NCBI GenBank assembly: GCA_022984795.1
Contig: JALIHJ010000039.1
Coordinates: 1-64,000 of the forward strand
Reading direction: 5' to 3'
DNA length: 64,000 nt
From: Fabrea salina
Taxonomy: Eukaryota > Ciliophora > Heterotrichea > Heterotrichida > Fabreidae
Positions 9,101-16,821 of the stretch are shown here, piece by piece (the first letter of the stretch is position 1; every line of letters starts with the position of its first letter). The notes beneath the pieces were generated by a model. The model searched no databases, was not told the DNA's origin, and was given only the letters and a program-made list of their open reading frames with translations. Position numbers and translations under genes: made by a program.

Positions 9101-11450
9101 TTAAGAGTTAGCTTTAAGGTGCTGGATTTCTTGGTGCAGACTTTTGATGTTGGGTAGTTCCTGTTTGAGTTTTTCTTTGAGTTGGTTTACTTCGTTGTTC
9201 AAAAACTCATTTGAAGGGTTCTTTTCAAGCAGACTTTGGAATTGCTTGAGTTTGGTTCTTTCGGAGTTGAACTTCAGAAGTTCTAGTTCGATTTGGTTGA
9301 TTCTTTCTTGGCCACTTGAATGTCTAACGGTCTCAAGGCACTCCTCTGAAGAGTACTTGCTGAGTCCACAAGTTCCGGAACCCACACTTTCATAGGTGTT
9401 GGAGTGGTCAAGTCTTCTGGGCGGGGGTCTTTTTTTTCGAGTTTTGTTTTGTTTTTCTAGTTTCAAGGGTGGTTTTTGTGGGGTTTTGTTTCTGACTTTG
9501 CTGAGCCACTTGAAAGCAATCTTTTTTGACGAGTTCCAGTACTTGTTGGTTTTGAGTCAGGGATCGGTGCTCTTCTTGTTTGAGTTTGGAAACTAAGTTG
9601 TCGATGTTTTTTCTTTGCCACTTGACAAGTCTGACTTTCCACCCCCCAAAGCACATTTCTAGTCTTTTGTAGTTCCAAAACTTAAAGGCCTTTATTATTT
9701 TTAAGTGCTTCACGTACTCAGACATGTGGAACTGGTGCAGGTGTTTGAAAGAGACTTTGCACAGGTTCAAGCAGTACACTTCGGCGGCTTGTTTGTAAAG
9801 GTTTTGCTTTTCAAGTAGCTTTTGGCGTTTGAGTTTTAAGTTTACATGCCAAGTCCTAAAGACTGTTTTCTTCAAAAAGTTTTGGTTCTTAAGCCGCACT
9901 CTTTGGTAAATCTGTGCCCTTCCAAGTAGGTTCTGGAGTTTTTTTCTCCAGAGGCCAAGAGCTTTGTTCATTAGGTTCTTAGAAATGGTTTTTTCTAGTT
10001 GCTTTCTTTTGTTGAAGTCTTCTAGGTGCAGAGTTTTGTGTATAGAAAAGGCCTGCAAGGACTTTAGCAGTAGTTGTATTTTATACCGATTGTGCATTTC
10101 TTCGGCCTTTTCGAGTTTCAAAGACTTCTCACCTAAAAGACAAGTCAGCAGTCTGAAGCCTAGCATCTTTTTGTGGTGGAAGTACTGCAAAGTAGCAGAC
10201 TCTTCCTTAGTTCTTTTTTCTTGGAGTTTACTTTTGTGGTTCTTCAAAGACTTAATGACTTTGGACTTGAGTTTTTGGGTCTGGAAGGTCAAACTCTCTG
10301 ACTTCATTTTGGAGTACTTAGAGTGGCTCTCCAGCAACCCAAACACTTTAAACTTCTTGTTGGATTGAATGAGTTCTTGAATTCTGCTCACTTTGGCTTT
10401 TTGTTTAGTCTTTCCGAAGTACCTAGTCACCCAGGTGTTGTAAAACTTTCTGGAAACAACTTCCTTGAAGAACTCAAATGACTTCTTTTTCCTTCTGGAG
10501 TTCCTCAGTTTGAGTTTCCAGTTCTCGACCCAAGCTTGGAAGCACTTACTCAGTAGCTTTTCGTAGTATACACTCAGAGCGTTTTGCTTGGTACTTTGGG
10601 AGTCTTTTCTCTGGTTTTTATAAACAACTACTCTGTTGAAAGTTTTGAAAAGTAAGTTCTTCAGGTACATTGTTGAGTCGCCTTTGAACTGGAGTGCCTT
10701 GAATACCTTTTCCAGAAGCCTGTTACGTTGCATTTTCTGGAGGGTGGCTTTGGTGGTTTCCAAGGCCTTTTTGCGCTCTAAGTAGTTTTTGAACCTTTTC
10801 AAAGCCTTTTTTTTTCTAAACTTAGATACTAAGTACTTGAAGTTAAAAGCCTTGAACTTTTTAGTTCTTCTGTCTGCTAGGTTTGCTTCTAGTTTTCTGA
10901 AGAACCTCTTTGCACCCAGGGATCTAATTAAGTCTTACTTGTAGGCTAGATAGGATTGGATTTTGAGGTTTGTTTCCTTTTGGGATTCCTGAGTTGCTAT
11001 TTGGAGTAGCCTGAAGTACCTGGACTTGGTGGACATAGACCACTGGTAAACAGCTAGGACTCTAGTTTCTTGGTCCTTAGCTAAGCAGTATCCGTAGCTC
11101 CTCCAAGCATTCAGAGCTCTGAAGCAGTAACTCAACTTGTAGAACTGCAGCACCCTAACTTCAGTTTTTGCTTTTTCTAAGCTTAGTTCTGTGAAGACCT
11201 TGAAGCCTTCAAAGCCCCTTTTTCTTAAAGCTTCCAGGTGGTTGCTGGAAACCTCTTGGAAAACTAAGTTGGTCTTTTTGGTTTTGTTTTTGAGATCCCG
11301 CAATTTGTAAATGATCTTCCTCAGCACACAAACTTTCCAGTGCACGTTTGCTTTAATGATCAAACCAGGTTTTTGTTTTTGGAACTCCACAAACTTCCCC
11401 CAGCTAACTATTACTGTTCTTAAAGTTGCTCTGTCTTCTAAGTTACTCAT
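9101..11450 (-). CDS. Sfi1-like centrin-binding repeat protein (one intron, one apparent frameshift)
   Basis: The gene encodes a long, basic, helical protein with many spaced Trp motifs, such as CFQAWVENWK, FYNTWVTRYF, ALGLWRKKL, VFRTWHVNLK, AFKFWNYKR and CFGGWKVRL. These are typical of Sfi1-type centrin scaffolds. Reading starts at ATG 11450 (MSNLEDRATL). A TAA at 10935 is removed by a 15-nt intron, GTAAGACTTAATTAG (10924-10938), after which the frame runs on without a stop. Near 9530 the frame changes within a run of six A/T. Skipping one base gives LVKKIAFKWLSKVRN and leads on to the TAA at 9101; otherwise the protein stops at 9408. Corrected length is about 777 aa. The C-terminus is a coiled coil. 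A sequencing error in the homopolymer is the simplest cause. In heterotrichs such proteins with centrin are linked to contractile fibres. Confidence 0.75.
10924..10938 (-). other. 15-nt spliceosomal intron in the Sfi1-like gene
   Basis: On the minus strand this is GTAAGACTTAATTAG. It begins GTAA, ends TAG, has an A at position 10 and carries an in-frame TAA. Removing it joins SYLAYK to SLGAKRFFRKLEAN in one frame. Tiny introns of 15-16 nt are the rule in heterotrich ciliates. Confidence 0.85.
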
Positions 11451-11473
11451 TTTAATTACAACTATGTATAAAC

Positions 11474-12535
11474 TTAATTATCTTTCAAAAATCCTTTCTT
11501 AATTCCGTTTTCAAACAAGGTCTTTTTAGTAACTAGTTGGCCATTCTTTTTGTATGTATAGTAGCCAACTCCGTGCATTCTCCCGTTAACCCACTCTCCG
11601 TCATACTGTCTGCCGTCCGGCCAAGTGAACTTGCCTTTCCCATGCTTGACCCCAGATTGGTACTGACCTTCGTACTTGCGTCCGTCGTACCAAGTAAAAA
11701 CTCCTTGTCCGTGCATTTTGCCCCACTCCCAGCCACCTACGTACTTTTTGTCAGTGTTCCACACAAATTCTCCTTTGCCGTGCAAAAAGTTCTGGTAAAA
11801 CTCTCCTTTGTAAAAGTCTCCGTCACTCCAAAGGAACTCTCCGTACCCTTGTTTGCAATTGTCTTTGTAAGTTCCTTCGTACTGACTTCCGTCAGGCCAC
11901 ACTTCTTTGCCTTGTCCGTGCTGCATGTCGTTCTTGAACTCTCCTGTGTATTTTCCGCCATCTTTAGTAGTAATGGTGCCTTTGCCTTCAGCTTTTCCTG
12001 CTTTGAACTCTCCTTCGTACACGTTCTGCTCGCTGCTGACTAGTCTGCCCTTTCCTTCCATCAGGCCTTCTTTGAAAAACCCTATGTACAAACTGCCGTC
12101 TGGAGTCACTAAGATTCCTTTTCCTTGAGGTTTTCCTTTCTCCCACTCTCCTTCGTAAACGTTGTCTCCGAGTTTAAAAGGCCCACTCCACCTGTCGCTT
12201 TCGCCAAGTCCAAACTCTCCTAGTTTCTCATTGATCCTTTTGACATCTGGAGTAGCAGCTTCTGTAATAGGAGCTCCAAACGGCTCAAACTGTGTGCTGG
12301 TTGCTCCAGTCAGTTGTTTACGGACTAAGTAGCCTCTAGCAGCACTCTGGAGTTCTATCTTATCGTTTTCTGACGGTGCTCTTTTGGTGTCTAGAGTTAG
12401 TTTGATTTCTTTGGCTTCTTTGTTCTCTTTTTGAGTGTTGGTTTTTTCGAACAGGGTGCTTATAGGACCTATTTCCATGTTTGCTGTTTTCATTTCATCA
12501 GTTTCACCTCTGAGACACGAGCAGTTCTCGCCCAT
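11474..12535 (-). CDS. MORN-repeat protein with N-acylation signal and IQ-like motif
   Basis: The 353-aa product starts MGENCSCLRG, which fits N-myristoylation at Gly2 with palmitoylation of Cys5 and Cys7. An ATG seven codons upstream (12556) is in frame, but the MG start is preferred for that reason. A short IQ-like helix (LQSAARGYLVRKQL) at about residue 60 may bind calmodulin or centrin. Nine MORN repeats (YxGxWxxGxxxGxG, 23 residues each) fill residues 120 to the end. MORN proteins organise membranes and cytoskeleton in protists. A paralog with the same layout is at 48987-50030. Confidence 0.88.
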   Translation of the reverse strand: MGENCSCLRGETDEMKTANMEIGPISTLFEKTNTQKENKEAKEIKLTLDTKRAPSENDKIELQSAARGYLVRKQLTGATSTQFEPFGAPITEAATPDVKRINEKLGEFGLGESDRWSGPFKLGDNVYEGEWEKGKPQGKGILVTPDGSLYIGFFKEGLMEGKGRLVSSEQNVYEGEFKAGKAEGKGTITTKDGGKYTGEFKNDMQHGQGKEVWPDGSQYEGTYKDNCKQGYGEFLWSDGDFYKGEFYQNFLHGKGEFVWNTDKKYVGGWEWGKMHGQGVFTWYDGRKYEGQYQSGVKHGKGKFTWPDGRQYDGEWVNGRMHGVGYYTYKKNGQLVTKKTLFENGIKKGFLKDN

Positions 12536-12565
12536 TTTTATTAAGAGTTCAAACATTAAACTTAA

Positions 12566-13261
12566 CTAGTTGAAAATTACCTTCCTGCCTCTGAAAGGAA
12601 GCAGTGAGTAGTTCTTGAGCTTTTGTGTGTGTTGGGCTCTTTCAAAGGAGTAGCTGAGTTCCAAGTAACTTCCTTTGAATTGTACACTTTCTTTTTCAAC
12701 AGCCTTTTGGGCGCACAGAGTGGCTTCAAACTCAACGTAAGCAGAGTTGGGACTAACTCTGACTTCTTTAATGTCTCCGCAGTCTTCAAAGACTTTCGCT
12801 AGTTCATCTTCAGTCACTCCGAAGGGTAGGTTTTTAACTAGGATTACTTTTGTGCTGGGTTTGGGTTTCGGCAAACTCACTTTGATGCCTTTGCCCATAT
12901 GTTTTTTTCCAGTTAGTTGAACTGCTTTTGCAGCTTCTTGTGAGTTCGAAAAAAGGATAAAAGCCATTCCTTTGAACTTGTTGTGTGAGTTCTTGAGGAG
13001 CTCCAAACTAACTATGCTGCCACACTCTGCAAACAAACTTTTTAGGTCTTCTTCCGAAGAGTTTTTGTGGATCCTTTCTACAAAGACCTGGCATTTCTCT
13101 GGGTCTTCACAAAACTTAGGGTGTTTTTCAGGTTCGCCTTCTTCGTCTGTGTTTTGCTTGGAGTTATCTTCTGGAGAAGTACTTGTTTTAGCTATCCTTT
13201 TGCTGGGGAAGTCTTTTGGAGAGCACTTTTGCGGAGAAGAGTGCGTGGACTTTTTTCCCAT
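12566..13261 (-). CDS. RNA-binding protein with two RRMs
   Basis: The 231-aa product has a low-complexity Ser/Lys-rich N-terminus (about 60 residues). RRM1 follows (RNP2 QVFVERIH, RNP1-like KGMAFILF), then RRM2 (VILVKNLPFG, with SAYVEFEA at the RNP1 position). Each has the EDEL/SEEDL helix after RNP2. This fits nuclear or nucleolar RNA-binding proteins of the nucleolin or Nop12 type, but I cannot assign an ortholog. Confidence 0.82.
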   Translation of the reverse strand: MGKKSTHSSPQKCSPKDFPSKRIAKTSTSPEDNSKQNTDEEGEPEKHPKFCEDPEKCQVFVERIHKNSSEEDLKSLFAECGSIVSLELLKNSHNKFKGMAFILFSNSQEAAKAVQLTGKKHMGKGIKVSLPKPKPSTKVILVKNLPFGVTEDELAKVFEDCGDIKEVRVSPNSAYVEFEATLCAQKAVEKESVQFKGSYLELSYSFERAQHTQKLKNYSLLPFRGRKVIFN

Positions 13262-13275
13262 TTAATTATTACCAC

Positions 13276-13476
13276 TCACTTACTTTTGGGTTTTTTGGAA
13301 GGATTCAGGTCTGGGTACTCGTCTTCACTTGGCAAGGGTCTGACTTTGCCCATGCCTCTTTTCAAGGCAGAAGACTGGAGGTTGTTCATGGCTTCGATAG
13401 TTTGTTTTGTCATTTTGGTGGGAGTCCGGATTGGCTGGAGTTGCTGTTTGGGGGGCACGTAGGTCTGCACTTTCAT
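13276..13476 (-). CDS. 66-codon ORF, probably the C-terminal tail of DMAP1 in a shifted frame
   Basis: The frame opens at an ATG overlapping the DMAP1 TGA stop (ATGA) and encodes YVPPKQQLQPIRTPTKM followed by a basic end (PSKKPKSK). It stops at TGA, which is rare here. Human DMAP1 continues past its conserved LRHRH motif into a Pro/Ser/Lys tail, and this ORF has that character. One extra A in the AAAA run near 13485 would fuse the two frames. A one-base assembly error is likely; a separate small overlapping gene is less likely. Confidence 0.4.
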   Translation of the reverse strand: MKVQTYVPPKQQLQPIRTPTKMTKQTIEAMNNLQSSALKRGMGKVRPLPSEDEYPDLNPSKKPKSK

Positions 13477-14510
13477 GTGGGTTTTCTGGTGTGTCTTAAC
13501 TCTTTGATTTTTTCTTCAAGTGACTTTTTTTCGTTTTCTTTTTTAATGAGGTGTTTTTGGAGGTGGAGCAAAATCAAAGCTTCTTTTTTGAGTTTGGTGA
13601 ACAAGTCAACTACTTCTTGGGTGGGAGTGGGCTTTTCAGGAATCCCAACGTCTTTTAAGATGGTTTCTACTTTCTTTTGAACTCTCGAAGGCAACTGGGG
13701 TTGTGCCAGAAAGTAGGACCTTAAAAAGGGTCCTTTGGGGGTTTCTTTTTTGCCCTGAGTCCACTCAGGCAGTTCTATTTCTTCAGACTCTGCGTTCATG
13801 AGTTTTTCGTAGTTCTTCATTTCCTTTTCTTCCTTTTTGATTCTGATGTCTAGTTTCCTGGCTTCTTCACAAAGTTGCCTTTCTTCGTCGTCTTGTTCTT
13901 TAGTTCTGAGGAAGTACCTTTCCAGTTGGGCTTTGCGTTTGCGTTCGTAGTTGGGGTTGTAAGGGTGGCTTTGGATGGGGTGTTCTTTGACTCCTCTGAG
14001 CTCCAACACTTTGGAGGCCAGTGTGTAGTACCTTTCTTTGAGGTCTTCTACACTTCTTCGTTTGTACTTGGTTTCGTCGTACCTGTCCTGGATAACTATA
14101 AACCTGAGGTCGTAGTTTTTGCACAAGTCCCACAAGTAGAGAGTTTCTTCTTTGGTCCAGTCCCCGTGTTCAGCAACTAGGTTGTATTCCTCTTCAGAGA
14201 ACTCCACAAGTTCAATTTGTTTGTTGAACTTACTAAAGGCGTAGTCTTCTTCTTTGTCGTTTGCTTTGCGCCAGTGGTACAAAAAAAGTCCATCTGACCG
14301 CGCTGAGTTAGTAAAGGGCGCCCAGACCCACTTTTCACTGGGTTTCTTATCTAGTCGCTTTTCCTTCAGGCCTTTGAGGAACTTTTTGGAAGTTGAAGGC
14401 TTCATGGGAGGAGCTCCTCCAGTTAAGTTAAGTACTTCGCGGCTGAAAAGTTCTTCCTTTTTGGAGTTGTCTTTTTTGGGCAGGTTAAGGATGTCTTTCA
14501 CATCTTCCAT
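13473..14510 (-). CDS. DMAP1: DMAP1/Swc4-like subunit of SWR1/NuA4 chromatin complexes
   Basis: The 345-aa product has the N-terminal WVWAPFTNSARSDGLFLYHW motif and a SANT/Myb-like helix trio (WTKEETLYLWDLCKNYDLRF...YDE, about residues 117-145). VEDLKERYYTLASKVLELRG follows, then a helical C-terminal region ending in KELRH, all diagnostic of DMAP1/Swc4/Eaf2. The protein links histone H4/H2A acetyltransferase and H2A.Z exchange. It appears to end early at a TGA, with its likely tail in the next frame (13276-13476). Confidence 0.85.
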   Translation of the reverse strand: MEDVKDILNLPKKDNSKKEELFSREVLNLTGGAPPMKPSTSKKFLKGLKEKRLDKKPSEKWVWAPFTNSARSDGLFLYHWRKANDKEEDYAFSKFNKQIELVEFSEEEYNLVAEHGDWTKEETLYLWDLCKNYDLRFIVIQDRYDETKYKRRSVEDLKERYYTLASKVLELRGVKEHPIQSHPYNPNYERKRKAQLERYFLRTKEQDDEERQLCEEARKLDIRIKKEEKEMKNYEKLMNAESEEIELPEWTQGKKETPKGPFLRSYFLAQPQLPSRVQKKVETILKDVGIPEKPTPTQEVVDLFTKLKKEALILLHLQKHLIKKENEKKSLEEKIKELRHTRKPT

Positions 14511-14550
14511 TTTTTATATTCGAACTCAACTTAACACGCTGCCAAAAAAA

Positions 14551-14622
14551 TGACTGCGATGGGACTTGAACCCACAACCTTCTGATCCGAAGTCAGACGC
14601 GCTACCATTGCGCCACGCAGCC
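14551..14622 (-). tRNA. tRNA-Arg (anticodon TCG)
   Basis: The 72-nt cloverleaf has acceptor GGCTGCG/CGCAGTC, discriminator A, anticodon loop CTTCGGA (TCG) on stem TCTGA/TCAGA, and B box GGGTTCAAGTCCC. It carries no intron and no encoded CCA. It sits between the divergent DMAP1 and coiled-coil genes. The T-rich terminator would lie leftward, and an A run (plus strand, 14544-14550) fits. Confidence 0.93.
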
Positions 14623-14671
14623 GACTAAAAGTGTTGGCCTTCAGACTTATAAATATTAATCAACTAAATAA

Positions 14672-15349
14672 ATGTCGGAGTGTAACGAAGGCACTTTGGA
14701 CTACAAAGTCGAAAGAAAAAAAAGACTAAAGGCCGAAAGGGAGGCAGAGGCCATCCAAGCCAGGATAAGGTTACTGAAGTTCGAACACAACAGAGCAATT
14801 AAAAGGATTTCAGAGACCCGTAAAAGAATCGAAAAAGTCGACTCGAACAAGAAAAGGTATTTGTCCCAAAGGAGGGCCGAAACAGGGGCTTTCCAAATGG
14901 ACCAAGCAGACTTAGAAGTCAAGCAAGAAAAAATCAAACAAGAAAGAGAGTACCAAACCACTATGTCTTACTTAGTCAAAACTGAAATGTTCAACGTAAA
15001 ACAACTAGCTGGAAAACGCTTCCGGGGGTACAAAGACTTCGTTAAAAGGAAACTCCAGCAACAGGACATTGAACAGAAAAGAAGGAACAAACAAAAGCAT
15101 GACGCTATTGTTTTGAACAAACAAACTGGAGCTATGAGGAAACGGTTGATTACAGACACCAAAGTCAACAGACAAGCAAACTCCTACAACCGACACATTG
15201 AATTCGTAGAGAAAAAGAAACAACAAGACCAGAACGCTTTGCTGGAACTCAAAGAACAAGAAAGACTGCTCATTGAAAGCATCGAAAAAGAACAGGAAGA
15301 ACACCAAAACGCCTTAAGAGACATGTCAAGTGTCTTGGGGCACTACTAA
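14672..15349 (+). CDS. Coiled-coil protein of unknown function
   Basis: The product has 225 aa, is almost entirely helical and is rich in K, E, Q and R. Long heptads run over residues 8-75, 115-150 and 180-215. There is no membrane span or signal. Composition resembles axonemal or basal-body coiled-coil proteins, but no family signature is recognised. Its stop is 5 bases before the endonuclease III start. Confidence 0.75.
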   Translation: MSECNEGTLDYKVERKKRLKAEREAEAIQARIRLLKFEHNRAIKRISETRKRIEKVDSNKKRYLSQRRAETGAFQMDQADLEVKQEKIKQEREYQTTMSYLVKTEMFNVKQLAGKRFRGYKDFVKRKLQQQDIEQKRRNKQKHDAIVLNKQTGAMRKRLITDTKVNRQANSYNRHIEFVEKKKQQDQNALLELKEQERLLIESIEKEQEEHQNALRDMSSVLGHY

Positions 15350-15354
15350 CTGTA

Positions 15355-16104
15355 ATGATAAACATGGTCAAAAAAGTTATCAAAGGCCCAACTAGAAACA
15401 ACAAGGCTAGGGAACAGTGGAGAAAAGCTTACGAAGGAATAATTCAAATGCGCAAAGAATTGGAAGCCCCAGTTGACGAGGACGGGTGCAGTCATTTAGC
15501 TGACTTTACTGAATCTCCAGAAGTAGTACGGTTCCAAACCCTTGTTGCTTTAATGCTAAGTGCCCAGACCAAAGACACTATGACTGGAAAAGTTATGCGC
15601 AAACTGCAATCTAATGAACTTACAGTGCAAAGAATCATTGAAACTGAAACTAAAAGCCTTTCTCAAGAAATATATGGTGTGAGTTTCCACAACAATAAGG
15701 CAAAGTACATTAAGAAAGTAGCCGAAGTCCTCAAGGAAAAGTACAACAGTGACGTGCCAAGGGACTACAAGGCTTTGCTGAAACTTCCAGGAGTAGGGCC
15801 TAAAATGGCTTTGCTGTTTATGCAGAGTTGTTACGGCGAAATACATGGAATAGCAGTGGACACGCATGTGCACAGGATTTCGAACTGGCTAGGGTGGGTG
15901 GAGACCAAGACTCCTGAACAAACTAGGAAAGAACTAGAGTCCTTTCTTCCAGAAGAAGTGTGGCCTGACGTGAATGAAAACCTTGTGGGTTTTGGACAAA
16001 CTATTTGTAAGCCTGTGGGTCCTCGGTGCGGGAAGTGCAAAATAGTTGAACTTTGTCCTACTGGAAGCAAAAAGCTTAAATTAAATAATGGAAGTCCAAA
16101 GTAA
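15355..16104 (+). CDS. NTHL1: Endonuclease III homolog (DNA glycosylase/AP lyase)
   Basis: This base-excision repair enzyme acts on oxidised pyrimidines. The helix-hairpin-helix LPGVGPKMA (about residue 143) holds the catalytic Lys, VDTHVHRI carries the catalytic Asp, and C-x6-C-x2-C-x5-C (CKPVGPRCGKCKIVELC, residues 222-238) binds the 4Fe-4S cluster. The 249-aa length and the GPKMA variant match eukaryotic NTHL1. Its 3' end overlaps the next gene by 17 bases in another frame. Confidence 0.95.
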   Translation: MINMVKKVIKGPTRNNKAREQWRKAYEGIIQMRKELEAPVDEDGCSHLADFTESPEVVRFQTLVALMLSAQTKDTMTGKVMRKLQSNELTVQRIIETETKSLSQEIYGVSFHNNKAKYIKKVAEVLKEKYNSDVPRDYKALLKLPGVGPKMALLFMQSCYGEIHGIAVDTHVHRISNWLGWVETKTPEQTRKELESFLPEEVWPDVNENLVGFGQTICKPVGPRCGKCKIVELCPTGSKKLKLNNGSPK

Positions 16105-16801
16105 AGGTGCTTTGAACAGCTCCTTGAAGAAGTACTTGGTGGTAGGTGGGGCTTTAGCAGTATTGGCTTCGGGAGTTTACATTTGGTACAGAGCTAGGTC
16201 TTCTGTTTCTTACTTCAATGTGAAGTTGCTGGAGAAGAACTCTTTCCTCAAATTGCTTTCAGAGATTAGAGAAAGTTTTTCCAGCGACTTTGCTGTTTTA
16301 CAGAGACTAAATCGCAAAAAGAGGAGGAAACTAAACAGAGGAGGCAGGGAGTACAGAAACTGCGTGAGGGAACTCAAGGAACAGGCCAAAAGGACCCTGC
16401 AGCGCGCTATCGACGAAACCTTAGCAAAGCACAACTTGAACGAACAAACCTTGAACCAGTCCTACAAATATTTAGAAAACGACGTTGACGTGAGGGTCGA
16501 AATCACTCGGCTGTGCAGTGTTGTTGACAAGCAATCGTGCCCCTTACTCACAAGAGACAAACTAGAAGAAATCCTGGAGTTCTACATCTCTAGGGCTGAG
16601 AACTTTTCAGAAGAAGACCCCAATGAACTCAACGTCAAAATGAAAATTTTGGAGGACGAAGTGTTCCAGGAGTATGGGTACGAACCTGAAAACGTCGAAC
16701 AGGGTGCTAAGAAGCACGAAGTGGAACTTAGGGAACTCATACTTGCAGTTAGGGAACTTAACTATAACCTACTTGAAAAAACAAACCAAGAATTATTTTA
16801 G
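16088..16801 (+). CDS. Single-span membrane protein with helical cytosolic domain
   Basis: In the 237-aa product a membrane segment (YLVVGGALAVLASGVYIWY) lies at residues 16-34. A long hydrophilic helical part follows (repeated KLLSEIRES, RELKEQAKRTLQRAIDETL). The next in-frame ATG is far downstream, so the start inside the end of the endonuclease III gene is probably real. The layout suits a tail or adaptor on an organelle membrane. The family is unknown. Confidence 0.7.
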   Translation: MEVQSKGALNSSLKKYLVVGGALAVLASGVYIWYRARSSVSYFNVKLLEKNSFLKLLSEIRESFSSDFAVLQRLNRKKRRKLNRGGREYRNCVRELKEQAKRTLQRAIDETLAKHNLNEQTLNQSYKYLENDVDVRVEITRLCSVVDKQSCPLLTRDKLEEILEFYISRAENFSEEDPNELNVKMKILEDEVFQEYGYEPENVEQGAKKHEVELRELILAVRELNYNLLEKTNQELF

Positions 16802-16821
16802 TAACTAAGTCTTTGGTAAAT

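Noticed and set aside
9515-9545. A 22-nt intron (GTACTGG...AAAAAAG) explaining the Sfi1-like frame change
   Set aside because: It would restore frame but lacks GTAA, has no A at position 10 and is longer than the 15-nt class. A one-base homopolymer error is simpler.
13067-13680. Long open frames on the plus strand opposite the RRM and DMAP1 genes
   Set aside because: They are rich in F, L and S, as expected from the antisense of Lys/Glu-rich coding DNA, and match no family. They are shadows.
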